From: Phytophthora sp. 'mugwort'
Lineage: Eukaryota > Oomycota > Peronosporomycetes > Peronosporales > Peronosporaceae
DNA: 64,000 bases
NCBI GenBank assembly: GCA_033558025.1
Contig: JAUCEF010000018.1
Span: forward strand, 3,410,001 to 3,474,000
Reading direction: 5' to 3'
The notes under the pieces were generated by a model that saw nothing but the letters and a program-made list of their open reading frames with translations, had not been told where the DNA came from and did not search any database. The number at the start of each line of letters is the position of its first letter. Position 1 is the stretch's first letter. Position numbers and translations under genes: made by a program. Shown piece after piece: positions 23,701 to 35,060 of the stretch.

Positions 23701-26700
23701 CTACGCCCATCGGGACTCGCCTGTAAACAAGTTGTAGTAGTAAGTTTGACCTGAAGCTTCATCGATCAGTGTCATCCAGCCATTATAGTCGGCGGTTGTC
23801 GCTGTCGGCATGACATTGACTTGGTTGTAAGACTGAGCGTAAGCTTGTGCTTCTCGTGCCTCTTGGGCAGCCTCCGCCGCAGAGTACTCCGTGACGTATT
23901 GGTACTCGCTTGACTGAACATATTCGTCATAAGTCTGCGCACTCTCCTGCTCCTTGGTCATCTCCTGCTTCTTACGTACCGCCTTTTTGAATAATGCCAT
24001 GTCTGTCCACTGATGGTAGACCTTGTTACCCTTGGAATGAATAATTGTGAAACATCCCAAGCAATACGGGTCTTCACAAACCGAGCACCATCGCGTTGCA
24101 CGCATTTTCTCACACTCAATGCAGCGCAAAGAACCGATAGTCTTCCACGTGTGCTTTTCACGCTTGGCTGAGTGATGCAACTTTTCGTAGCATGCATCGC
24201 AGAACACGTCCTCGCACTGAGCACACTGCCGTCTAGCGTCATCTTCCTCGCATTCAACGCATAGTTTATCTTCGTCCTCGTCGTCTTCTTCCTCTTGTTC
24301 GTCATTCTCCTTAGTGGTTGCCTCCGAGTTGTCTCCATTTGAACCACCGTTCAACGTATGCGGTGTCCTCTGAGCTGCCAAGATGCTTGCGATATAGTCT
24401 TCGGATAGATCGATAATGTTGCCGTCCTGAAGGACGAGCTTGCCATCTGCCTTTGTGTATCCCGTCGCAGGTGGAGCCCACAGCATCTCGCCCGTCTATC
24501 AGATACAACGCAGACATTACAAGAAGTCCACGATGAACGCAATTTATGACAATGAGCACCTACATTTTGGTTGTAGTAAAACCACTTGGCTGCTTCGTCG
24601 TTCCAGTATTCCACCCAGGTTCGTGCCTGAAGCACGAATCTTGCTGCTCGTTCCTGACGAAGCCGCTCCACGTGCTGAAATGCTTGTCGCTTGCGCACCA
24701 TGTTTTGAATTGTGGTAGCAGCCTGAGCGTACATCCGATTTCTCTCACGTAAAGTCAGCAGCTTAAGCTCTGTTGATAGACGAGCTCTAGACACGGAATG
24801 CGATACCAAGATGATGAATGAGAGCCCCATCTACACACTGAGGACGCAGGCAATACGTACCGGTGTCCTCGATACACTCGCTGAATGTTAATAGCCGCAG
24901 CTCGACGAATCGCTTGTCGCTTCCGCTCTTCCTCACGCAAGTTAGCAAGTATTTTACGAGCACACCTCCCTCGGGCCATGGTTTGGATTTTTGTTGCAGC
25001 AATATCGCGCATTCGGTCGAGCCGCCGTCGAATAAAGGTAGCACGCCCGAGACGACCGCGGTATCTGCGCTGAATGAGCACCGCTGCCTTGGTAACACGT
25101 TGGGTTCTTCGTCGAAAAGCAACTTCGCGGCGAGCCTTGCGCCCACGACACAATGCCTGGACACGACTAGCACCTAAGTGCTTCTTCCGCTGGTCCCGCA
25201 TCTGTTTGGCGAGCTTTCGTACGATGTGCCCTCGTGCCAGCGCTTGAATACGGGTTGCCATATCTTGACGGCGTTGTTCGAGTCGCTTAAGCTTGAAAAA
25301 CTTGCGTGCGACGCCTCCACGGAACATACGCTGCATTTTGATAGCTGCAGTTGTCTGCTTTGCAATGAGTTTTTGCATCCTCACTAAATTAACAAACATG
25401 CGTCCGCGGTAGATTCGCCACGAGCGCTGAATGACTTGAATTGACTGTAATTCAAGTGTTGAGCGCTCGAGAGCCTTCTCGTAAACAATATCGGACCACC
25501 ATTTCGTCCAAGCTTGACGTAATTTGCGTTGTGACCAATTCAGCAAGAATATTTCAAGCTTCTTGCTCCCCTTGTAAAGTAGATACGCCTGAAGCTTCTC
25601 TTGCTGCTTTTCGTAAACGACTGCTTGCTTCCAGCGCTCCAAGGCCACACCCTGAAAGTTGTACAGCAGTCGGCGAAATATATTCTCCACCTTTTCTCGC
25701 CCCCAACGTTTAAAGTAGAGCGTCGTACGCAACTCGGAAGAGGGGCAGATCTTCTGAGCCCAGCAAATGTCGTCTTTCACCAGCCGTGTAAGATGCTGTA
25801 CGTTGTACAGTGCCGACTCTAATTCTTTGCGAAGTCCACCGCCATTCTCAGCAATGCGAACACCTTTCTTTCCCTGTACTGAGCGCCCAATGTTCATGCG
25901 ATGGCTTAAGTGCAAATGCTGCTGGCGCCTCTTATTGTTATCTCGCACCAGACCGGGGAGTTTTTGCCCGTCAAGAGTTATTTGATTGGGCTGGAAAAAT
26001 GATTGAGGTGAAGATGATGAGGCGCTGGTACTCGGACCGTTTAGCTGTGCTTCGAGAGCTTCAATTTCCTCCACCGACAGTCCCAGTGTCTCGCTTGCTT
26101 GCTTCCGGTCGACATCGTCTTTAATCACCTGTATCTCCTTAGCCGCCATTGCGCTGGCCGTACTTACCACATTCACGGATGGGAGCCTGAAAACAGGAAG
26201 GATATATGGCCGCTGTTGCTGGACTTGTCCAGGAACAACTTGAGCCTCCAATCCAACTTCAAACGGGGTTTCTCCTGTTGTTGTTAGCATTGGCAGCATA
26301 TCGAGCCCTGTTCGAATGTATAAAGATTCCGATGAGATAATTTTACCCGGACCTGGTGCAGCATGAGACTTCTTGTGCCTCATAAACGACTTAGAACGCT
26401 GATTCGGAGAGAGTTTCAACGTCTTGGAGTGCATGGCATGCTGCAAATCACTTTGTGGAGGAAGTTTTGAACCTTCACAACCCATTTGTAGCTGGAAGCG
26501 TTGTTCCAGTTCTTCGACGGTGGGGACTGCCCCTTCACGGACATTGTTCCATGCGGTTGATAGCGCGTCAGGGTGTTGTCGCAGCAGTCTGGCCATTTTG
26601 AGTCTCCATTCGGCTTGTAACTTGGAACGCGTGCGCTCCAGCTCCTCCAAAAGCCGGAGTTCATGGTTTGTTAGTCGGTGTAATGCATCCGTGTAAGGTG

Positions 26701-26941
26701 TCAAAACTCCTGCCTGATCTCCTCCGACACGGATTGCCTGAGTGTGCCCATGATCGCTCGTTACAGAACTTAAAGCAGCAGAATTGCTAGCCTTCGTTGC
26801 TGCCGCCGTCCTGACCTTCTTCCCACCCGAGAGGTTTCCACCAAACAGCAGCATGACCGCCGCGTGGAGGAAGCGTTGCGAGCTCGTTAGATCAATTCGT
26901 ATAAATAGAGACGTGTCCTCACCACAGCCGTTACCAATCAC
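23701..26941 (-). CDS. Large IQ-motif, WW and B-box zinc-finger protein (three exons)
   Basis: Exons are 26941-24861, 24786-24564 and 24495-23701, with introns of 74 and 68 bp. They give 1032 residues, or 1003 if the ATG at 26854 (MLLFGGN) is used. The N-terminal half is charged and low in complexity. Residues about 490-725 hold roughly eight IQ motifs (for example IKMQRMFRGGVARK and VLIQRRYRGRLGR), which bind calmodulin-like proteins. A WW domain is assembled across intron 2 (WVEYWNDEAAKWFYYNQN then TGEMLWAPP, about 750-780). An acidic run follows, then two B-box-like zinc fingers (CVECEEDDARRQCAQC and CIECEKMRATRWCSVC, about 845-935). A C-terminal WW-like segment (GWMTLIDEASGQTYYYN) ends at the stop. 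A calcium-responsive or cytoskeletal/ciliary scaffold is plausible by inference only. Confidence 0.85.
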
Positions 26942-27210
26942 ACTGCACTCACTTTCAACAAGATCCCACTAAGACGTTTAAGACGTCACCAACACTCGTC
27001 AGATTGACCACGTGAGAACCCACTTAGCTTCATGAAGACTTCCTTCTGCTCGTCCCTGCTTCTTTGTCCCTCCTATCATAATACGTGCGATCCATCAAGC
27101 AAAGATCTGCCATGCTTGCCGACGCCCTGTGTACGTGCCTATATAAAACTAGTTTGGCACGTTGCACTGACACTACACTCGTCGCCGTGTCCAGTCACTT
27201 CACATTCAGT

Positions 27211-28095
27211 TCAGAACTTGAAGTGAATGAGCACAAGCGTCGCCGCCATGCTGAGAAACACGTGCGAGAGCGCGTTGTGGTTAAACTTGTCCTTGCTGGG
27301 AGCCCATACGAGACCCTGGATGAGGCCGCCCACGAGCTTGACGCCATACACGAGCAACTCGTTGCTTGAGTGGCTCCACTCCCAGTTCCACGTCATGAAG
27401 CAGGCGATGGGACCGAAGAGCATCACGGGAATGAAGCCGGCGAAGAGGAAGACCGTGTGCATGCTCACGCTGGCCCAGACGGCCAGTACTACGTAGAGGA
27501 TGGCGGCCAAGCCGATGATGGAGTAGGCCGAGGTCTCGGGCAGATGACGGCTGGCGGCTAGCGACAGAAGCGCGAAGTTGGTGAGGATAGAGCAGGCCAG
27601 CACAACGCGCCACAGGAGCTCGATCATTTTGTCGACATTGGTGCGGCTGAGATTAACGCCGAAGACGCGCGCGGTCTTGACCAGATGCTTCTCCTGCTTG
27701 TGCGCGATGTCGCGCATGGCTTCGAAGGCGACATGGTGCAGCAAGCCGCCGAGCGCCGCCGAGATACCCAGCGCCATGAAGTACATGAGGTACCAGGCCA
27801 GGTCGCCCTTATCCGTCGCGGCGAAGAGCCCGATGTAGACGGCGAAGGCAAAGCACTGCACGGCCAGCAGGTAGTCCGTGATGAAACACGCCGGTTGCGC
27901 GTCCCACTCCTCTCCCGTAGCGTCCCGATACGCCCAGAGCGACCAGTTCTCGAGCTCTGTCACGGCCTGGCGACACGCCTGCGCTACTGTAGCAGCGGCA
28001 GTGGTCGTGGCGCACGCTGAGCGCTTGCGCTGCGTGGTTGTGGTTGTGGTCTGCTGCAAGACGTCCGTGCTCATGTTAGTCTCAAGAAACGGCAA
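27211..28095 (-). CDS. Multi-pass membrane protein, function unknown
   Basis: The single exon encodes 294 residues, or 287 from the second ATG at 28074 (MSTDVLQQ). After a Thr-rich N terminus I count seven or so hydrophobic segments, including DYLLAVQCFAFAVYIGLFA, YLMYFMALGISAALGGLL, ACSILTNFALLSLAA, IIGLAAILYVVLAVWA and VFLFAGFIPVMLFGPIACF. A GGLLHH pair after the second segment and a late FNHNALSHVFL are His-bearing positions that could bind a ligand or metal. I do not recognise the family with confidence; it may be distantly related to DUF6962-type membrane proteins. Confidence 0.8.
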   Translation of the reverse strand: MPFLETNMSTDVLQQTTTTTTQRKRSACATTTAAATVAQACRQAVTELENWSLWAYRDATGEEWDAQPACFITDYLLAVQCFAFAVYIGLFAATDKGDLAWYLMYFMALGISAALGGLLHHVAFEAMRDIAHKQEKHLVKTARVFGVNLSRTNVDKMIELLWRVVLACSILTNFALLSLAASRHLPETSAYSIIGLAAILYVVLAVWASVSMHTVFLFAGFIPVMLFGPIACFMTWNWEWSHSSNELLVYGVKLVGGLIQGLVWAPSKDKFNHNALSHVFLSMAATLVLIHFKF

Positions 28096-28127
28096 CCAGC
28101 GACCTTATGCTCGAGATAGCGGATTGC

Positions 28128-28135
28128 GAACTGAA
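28128..28135 (-). promoter_or_regulatory. Initiator-like element of the multi-pass membrane gene
   Basis: On the minus strand TTCAGTTC fits the initiator consensus YTCANTYY seen in oomycete core promoters. It lies about 33-60 bp before the two possible start codons. Position and match are seen; function is inferred. Confidence 0.35.
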
Positions 28136-28452
28136 CAATGTACGCCTCCCGTTTCGAGTGTCTCTATTAATGGCATTGGCGTCTCGCATTGGCTAAATGC
28201 ATCAAACTGCTGCGTCCCATTGGTCATAATACTCTGTTTTATTAAGAGCATTGGAGGACAACATTCCGAGTCTTTTCGTGAACGTAAACCCGAGGCCTGT
28301 CGGTTGTCGACTCGTGGCGACGATTGCGTGGCGTCTATGAAGAATGGGTGGCGGCGGCGTTTATGCTGCTGCTCGTCTGTAGTTCGGTGGTTTAGCCTGC
28401 GTTGCAAAACTAAAAAAAAACAACAGGAGCCTATCTCTTAAATATACATGTG

Positions 28453-28455
<3 letters not shown>

Positions 28456-28489
<34 letters not shown>
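28456..28489. repeat. (AT)n microsatellite
   Basis: About seventeen uninterrupted AT repeats, followed by a GT-rich stretch. Confidence 0.95.
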
Positions 28490-28493
<4 letters not shown>

Positions 28494-28746
28494 GGGGTGT
28501 GTGTGTTGGGTGTGTGGGAATGAAGCCAGATAGAATCTAAAGATGCCGGCCAGATTGCTATTTATGGGTTCGCTTTGCTTTTGCATATTTCGGACGCCTT
28601 CATTTTCGGATTGATGGCACTGCCATCAGAGGACTGGGACATCTATGTCACTCGCGTTTACTTCGAAGAAAAAAAAACTAATGTGAAATTCCAATATTAT
28701 TAATAGCCAATCATTATGCGTGATTACCGAATTCTATGTCTAGTCA

Positions 28747-28882
28747 TACCGTATTTCCCCTGTTAGAAGCGTCACCAATGTACTACCGGTAGATGTACTG
28801 GTCTCCGTACACGTACTTAACAAAATGTATACGGTAATACAAAGCACCCATACAATCACAGTAAAATAGGAAGAGCAAATGG
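28747..28882. repeat. Dispersed repeat, copy A
   Basis: About 70 percent similar by eye to 52405-52570. Shared blocks include CCCCTGTTAGAAGCGTCAC, GGTCTCCGTA, CACGTACTTA and TACGGTAATACAAA. TACCGT near the left end and ACGGTA near the middle suggest a small inverted-repeat element. The rest of 28096-29272 holds no gene I can support. Confidence 0.55.
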
Positions 28883-29272
28883 TCGTGTTCGCGCGGCGTT
28901 TTCTCGTAGTCAACTGTGGCGACAGCGCCGCGCTACGGGTTCATCTACACTGATAGCTTGCGGTACATAGAATCTCAAGTATGCAGCGTTCATGCGGACT
29001 AACTTGCACGGATCATGATTTTCGCGTGCTATAGAGAAATGATAGGCATGAAATGAAGCTGGCACATTAAAGTTTTTTCGGCACCCGCCTCAGAGCAACA
29101 CGCCTTCACTGTCGCTGCTACTAAGGCCTTCATCGCTGTGCACACCATCGCCGCTTATCGTAGCCTCTCATGCCTTGCGCCTTTCGAAAAGTGAACAAGG
29201 TGTCCGGGTCACTCATTTTGTGGATCTGATGTTTGTAACAGAGCGGACAACTTATAAATATTTATGGAGATA

Positions 29273-29301
29273 CTAGCGTTCTGGGCGCCCGCTCCACGGG
29301 C
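29273..29301 (-). repeat. Helitron 3' terminus: hairpin plus CTAG
   Basis: On the minus strand GCCCG-TGGAG-CGGGC forms a 5-bp stem (29301-29287), followed 10 nt later by CTAG (29276-29273) and then a flanking T. Hairpin, short spacer, CTRR and insertion before T are the defining features of Helitron 3' ends. Confidence 0.85.
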
Positions 29302-29393
29302 AGTGGTTAGTCTCAGTAGAAAGGGTTGGGCTCCCTCCGCTGCGTTCCGGGAGCGTTGGTACTGTGCCTTGAATGCGGTCACTCACTCACTCA

Positions 29394-32300
29394 CTATATC
29401 ACTAAATACCACTCACTGACAATCTGAACTTGAAATGTATTATTTGCTGCCAACATGCCATTCTCTTCAAAAATCTCTCTGTACACGATGTTCCTGGTGT
29501 GCCCCTTCCCGTCCTCGTCTATGGCTTCCGGGTCAGCGGCAATATTGATCGCTTTCCTTGAGGTCACCCTTGAAACCACCACATATAGCTGTCGGTGGGC
29601 AAAAACCGGTGTTTCCAAGTAGATTCCGACGTGGAATTTACTGTCCTTGGGCCTTGTTGATCGTCATAGCAAATGATGGTACCACGGGAAACTGCTTTCG
29701 CCTTAGCTTGAACGGAAACTCTTTGTCATCGCCCTCGGTGTAGAAGTATGATCCTAGGGATGAACACCGTCTTACCCTTGGATGGTCCAGACATCACAGT
29801 TGCTTCAATGCTTTGCTCACGCAATGATACCACACGTAATCGCGTTCCATTGCACAGTCATGCGTCGCCGTTCAGGTTGCAAATCATGATGATGGGCGTT
29901 CCAACTTTCAAAACAATCCTGTGCGGCGGGACCACTGAGAAGTTGAGTGAATTCAAAAACTCTTGCTCAAATATGTTGGGGTCCGCAACGCCTTCGAGAC
30001 AGCCAGCGATAGATACTCTTTCGTTTCTCGTGTGAGCCGCTTAGCAACCATATCGTTGATACGCTGAACACTTTCGTTGGTCAGCGCCAGGATGGTGCGC
30101 TCAACAAAGTACTATTTGGTAAGTCTTCATGTTCAACACCTGGGTACACGACATCAATCAGTGCGTTGATACTGCGAGCCCGTCGGTCATCTTCCGGATC
30201 GTCGAAGTCGGACGCGTGGGCTCCGTCGTCCGGGAGAAGGTTGAAGTGGCTGGTTCCATGTCCTCGTCGTCTTCGTTTCTTCGTCGGTCGCGGATCTACG
30301 GACCCGAGGCTCAGGAAACACGCACATGTCTTGAGGAAGACATGTCGTTTTCAATAGTATCCTCGTTGACGGGGTAACGACCCTCACCGATCTGAAGTAA
30401 AAACTCGGATAACTCTGCAGCGGTACCAGGGTCTGGGGCCGTCCGCACACGCATATTTTCAGTCAAACATACTTGGAGCAAGTGGCTCCACAAGGAAGAA
30501 CTCTTAAAGCAAGCGTTAATCGTTTCCGCACGGGTAGCATTCTTGAGCACCGGTAGAATTTGACGGTGATCGCCGCTGAACACCATTACTTTTCCTCCGA
30601 ACGGCTCCAATTCGTTCTTCATAATACCCCCAAAAGTCCTGTCCACTGCCTCAAAGCAAGCTCGATTCATAATCGGCGCTTCATCCCATATAATCAAGCT
30701 CATGTTGCGAATTAATTCCGCCTTCTGGCTTTGCCAGGACAGGCTGCAGGTCGAAAACTCCGTCAGCTTGAGCGGGATACGGAACGTTGGGTGTGCCGTG
30801 TGTCCTCCTGACAACAGGGTTGTCGCGATACCACTGAAGCCACTGCGATAGCAATTTTGCACTGCTTACGAACGTGTACAAGTAGCTGCTCCAACAGAAA
30901 CGACTTCCCCGTCCCACCTGGACCGTCCAGGAAAAATAATTTCTCTCCTTCCACTGGATGGCTTATGGCCTGCATGACTTGGTCAAAAATGTCCCTCTGG
31001 TTGTCGTTCAACCGATCGACTTTGTTCCGCAACATGCTCCAGTTCGGTCTGAGGGTACGCAAGTTCTTGCTGGACTATAGATGCGGGTTCTTGTTCTTTG
31101 ACTTCCGCAGCTACGTCGTCGTACGTGTCAAGCTCTGAGATCGTAGTTCGATAGGCTCTTTAGAGCCTATCGAACTAGAGGCCAGGTATTGTGCCAAGAA
31201 CTTTAAAGTCTTGTACTCGCCCATTCTCAGACGAACCGCTTCCGTCCGTTCGATGTGATTATCAGCGTCCCTTTCCGCAATCGCTTTCTGGTAGTCTTCA
31301 GACATGTGATCCTTGATTTATCCCAGAGCGGCAAGCGCGAGGAGGCATCGAGTACACTAATATAATTCCGAATAACTGCCTCAGTTGGTAGGGCATTTTG
31401 ACCACAGCAGCCTCCAAAAGACAGTCGAACCATTCTTGATCGTCTTCGAGATACCCAAGCGCAAAAGCAGCCTCTCGAAATGTAGAGTATGTAGTATCTT
31501 CCACCGTGCGGAGATCTCGAAACGACTTCGGGGATCGCCGATTGGACAGTAGCAGTCGGAGATAGAATCGTTCTGGGGCTTGGGTGCTACGTGAACTATG
31601 CGCCCGAGCGAAGCAACATATTTCTTGTACGGCACCCAGGAATTGTTCTTCCACCTGTAGTTGGTTGGGACATCCATGTCCTTCTACCTTGTAAGGTAGA
31701 TCCACGGTTCCCTCCGGGTCACGCCCGAAGAGGTTGAAAACTCCGTTATCTTTGTTCTGCTACCCTTGTAGACCAGGTTGCGCAGCTGTGCAGTAGTTGC
31801 GTGGTCGCGATATGCAACCATATTTAAATCTTCCATATGAATCGGGAGGGCGACCACAGAGTGCGTCGACCCCTGCGTTGGATGCCTGAATGGCCGGTTG
31901 CAAGCTTCCACTGGAGAATGTAGCGGCCCAGCAGGTACTGACGGATCTCGTTCGCGGCATATCTTCGCCGTCAATGGTGATCGTCGTCAAGGTCGGACCC
32001 CTTGTACACGTATTTGTAGATGTACTTCACGGTCTTGTCGTCGCACAGACCTCCGCCATAATGTGACAGCTGTACTTCTGCGATAGAAACGCGTTATACG
32101 GCACGACCCACTGATTAATGGTAGCGTTGACCCACCCTTTCCCTTTGTGACTCGAAATTCCGTCTGGACGACGGCGATGCCTGTACGTAGAATATTTATC
32201 GGCGGCCATGATGGTTTCGTCGGCCAAAGGCTTAGGAAATCTTTTGGAGCATCTGCCGTTCTTCATGCAGGGACTGTCCGGTTTTAGTCTCCCCCACGGA

Positions 32301-35025
32301 CCGTACAGCATACTCGAAATCACTGCCTCGTAGAGCTCCAGGTACGTTTCTTTACCTGGTAGTTCTGCCGAGACCAAGCGATCGACATCCTCTGCGCTGA
32401 CAGGCTTATCTTTCGGTTGCAAAATGCAAAGAATGTGGGCATGAGGGAGACCGCGCCTCTGATACTCCACCACGTGAACCCGTGCCGCAAGAATTCCCAT
32501 GATGCCTTCGCAGAGATTCTTGTTAAGCTCGTTCAGCTTTTGCATGAACACTCGTGCCACAATGTCCGGTCGATCGGAAGCCGTCTGACCCGACTTCAGG
32601 TTTTCCTTAATCTCTGGCCAGTTAGGATTGCACATCATTGTGATGAACATATTTGGAGCCTCATTTTCCCTGACAATCGCCATTGCGTCCAAACGTCGCG
32701 GGTACATGTACCGTGGACGATCGGTGACCGAATGGGGAACAATAATCTTTCGTTCAATCTCTCCCGTCTCTGGTTCCGCCACTTCACCGTTCGAACTGTG
32801 CACTTGTCGTGAAGAGGACCGGGCCGGTCCCCTTCTAACTTCTTCGTCAGCTGCTAATCGATGAACTTCTACCGATTCGTTGCGAAGGCGTCCGATTTCC
32901 CTGAAGCGTTTCCAATCGGTATTGGCGTTGATTTTCTCGATGAAGCGCAGGGTTCCTGCTTACACTTGGCCCACTGATCCACGCAATACTCTTGCGTCAG
33001 GCGCCCCCCCTCGAAGGATTAGAGAGTCACTGTCACTCCTATCATAGAGTTGATAGGACAACTCTCTGAGCGTCATTGTCAACGGTTTTCCGTTTGAATC
33101 GACGGGGTTGCCGACGTAGGGGATGTTGAAAGTCCAACCGCGTTCTCCGTATGGAACGAGGAGAGGGTACTGGAAAGGATCGTAGCTCTCACTTGATTTG
33201 AAGATGCACTTGAAGCCTCCCTGCCGCGTGTGCAGTAGGATATCCCGACGCTGCGCCGCGTTCTGATCAATCAAGATTGCCGCCACTTCCGACGCAGTAG
33301 GAGTGTTGTTAGTCCCTGGGGTTGTCGTTTCGAGTAACATGTAGTCGAAGCCTACAGTCGTCATTTGCAGGTAGCAATTAATCCAATCGTAATGCCGGAT
33401 CATCTTCAGCTATCGCTTCACCAACTTCTCGACGGCGCTTATACTCTGCGAGGGCCGCTTGATATTCAAGCCCAGCTCTCTGAACTAACAGTTCGCGCGC
33501 GCTGAGAAACTGCTCTGCGTACACGTTGTACTCTGCAATCATGGCGTCGATCGTTCCAAAAATATTTGTATCCAGGCCTCCCGCCATTACCATTCGACTT
33601 GCCACGCGCGCTTCCATGTCAGGATCACTAATATAAACTTAAGCAAACATAGCGCGCCTATCTCGAGGAGGAAGGAGGGACCCCAAGAGATGGCAGACGG
33701 ATCATTGTACGCGGAAGTTGTATACACCGTCGCTTGTTACGTGCTCATCCACGTTGAGCGCGCGAGATCGCGAAGCTCACATGGACGTGAACGCGGACAC
33801 GTTATTGTAGGCTCGAATCGACTTTAAGAACCGAGGGTTGTTGAAGAGCATTAGAAGTTGAGAGGGGGCTGGTCGTGGAGGAGGCACACTAACCAATCCA
33901 TTATGACAACAGCACCCTGGTGTCTCCTTTGGAAAATTCCAGCGTCACAATATCGACAAACCCTCTCACTCTCGTGGGTATCGTCAGTTTAGCGGAAGAA
34001 ATAGTGTCGTTCTCCGGTCACTCGTGTAGGATCGAAGTCCGCGTGATTCGCAAGCCCCTTCTTGTACTGCCGTAACCGTTCACGAAAACGTGCGGCTTTG
34101 TTCTGTTGCTCACGTTCTTCTGCGGTCATGGCGGCCATCTGTGCTCGGCGAGCAGCCGCATCCCGATTCCTCGTTGCTTGGCGCTCTATCATGGCACCTC
34201 GTCTTGCGCTGTGCGCTGCGGTGTTCCTATCATGCTCGGCCTGGTGCTCTCCATCTTCCGTAGCTTCCCATCTGGACATTTGAGAAATGGAGTTTTGATC
34301 TAGCGCTGCTAGCCGATCTTCACCAGTCGGTATATGCCGAGATATAAGCAAGTCACCCTCGGCAAGTCTCGTAGGTTGACGCTCCTCCTCGGTCACTCCC
34401 TCGCGTCGGATGGTGGTAGCTGGAGAATTGATTCTACGTCACCCTGCACTTCAGCATCTGCAACCACGGCTCGTCGAGCTCTAGCGCGCACAGCATCTAG
34501 CTCTATCGCGAATCACCTGGGATTCAGAACGGCTAGCACGTTGGCGTCGCTTATTTGCTCTATTAACTTCTCGCGCACGCTGTAACTGGGACGCAGACAT
34601 GTCGGCTCTCGATCGCCTCCCTCGCGATCTGCGACCCGAACCTGTGCTAGTTGAAGGCTGAGCGATTGCGGCCCCTATACCAATGCCAGATGCCGTAGTG
34701 CACACAGGAACATGTGCGATTGTCCCACCCGACGGTTGAAGTGTAGACGGAACATTCGTGCGCGAAGTAACCGTGGACGTCGACGCGATAGCGGCGGGCC
34801 TCGACGTGGAGGTGATCGTCACAGCTTGCAACGCAGAAAGTACAGCTGGAATCGCTGCCGAAGCTTCACGCGCGCTTGCCTCTCTCTCCTGTTTGCAGAA
34901 GCGACTCAGCGCTGACCTTAATTTGGGGGCCGTCTCTTCTTTGCGGCAGGGGTTTCATCTCCATCCGGCGAACCGTATGCCGCCTTCACTTCTGCATCGC
35001 TTGTGTACTTCCACTTTCTTGCCAT
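29394..35025 (-). pseudogene. Helitron Rep-helicase (broken)
   Basis: Reading on minus from 35025 there is a basic start (MARKWKYTSDAEVK). An Arg/Glu-rich coiled region follows (34831-33989), then a segment with SYDPFQYPLLVPYGERGW (33403-32960). The Helitron-like Rep domain (32803-32027) has EYQRRGLPHAHIL, carrying the HxH pair. A linker with ERFYLRLLLSNRRSPKSF follows. The PIF1-type helicase has the Walker A motif LDGPGGTGKS (near 30920), Walker B IIWDEAPI (near 30690) and FSGDHRQILPV (near 30570). The tail has HRQLYVVVSRVTSRKAI (near 29590). At least seven frame changes and several stops break it. Confidence 0.88.
31144..31177. repeat. 34-nt perfect inverted repeat inside the Helitron
   Basis: Arms TAGTTCGATAGGCTCT and AGAGCCTATCGAACTA (16 bp) are separated by TT. 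It lies between the Helitron linker (ending near 31290) and the helicase (starting near 31062), where a reading frame breaks. Confidence 0.9.
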
Positions 35026-35060
35026 GCCCCCTGCTATACTTACCCTACTATTAGTTAATT

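Larger units (their letters stand above)
29273..35060 (-). mobile_element. Decayed Helitron
   Basis: A rolling-circle transposon on the minus strand. Its 3' end is well defined at 29273. The decayed Rep-helicase gene fills the body in the right order. The 5' end (TC) lies somewhere above 35025 and is not resolved. Stops and frameshifts throughout mean it is not autonomous. Confidence 0.85.

Noticed and set aside
28456..28489. (AT)n run as a replication origin or matrix-attachment site
   Set aside because: A plain microsatellite; nothing else around it supports such a role.
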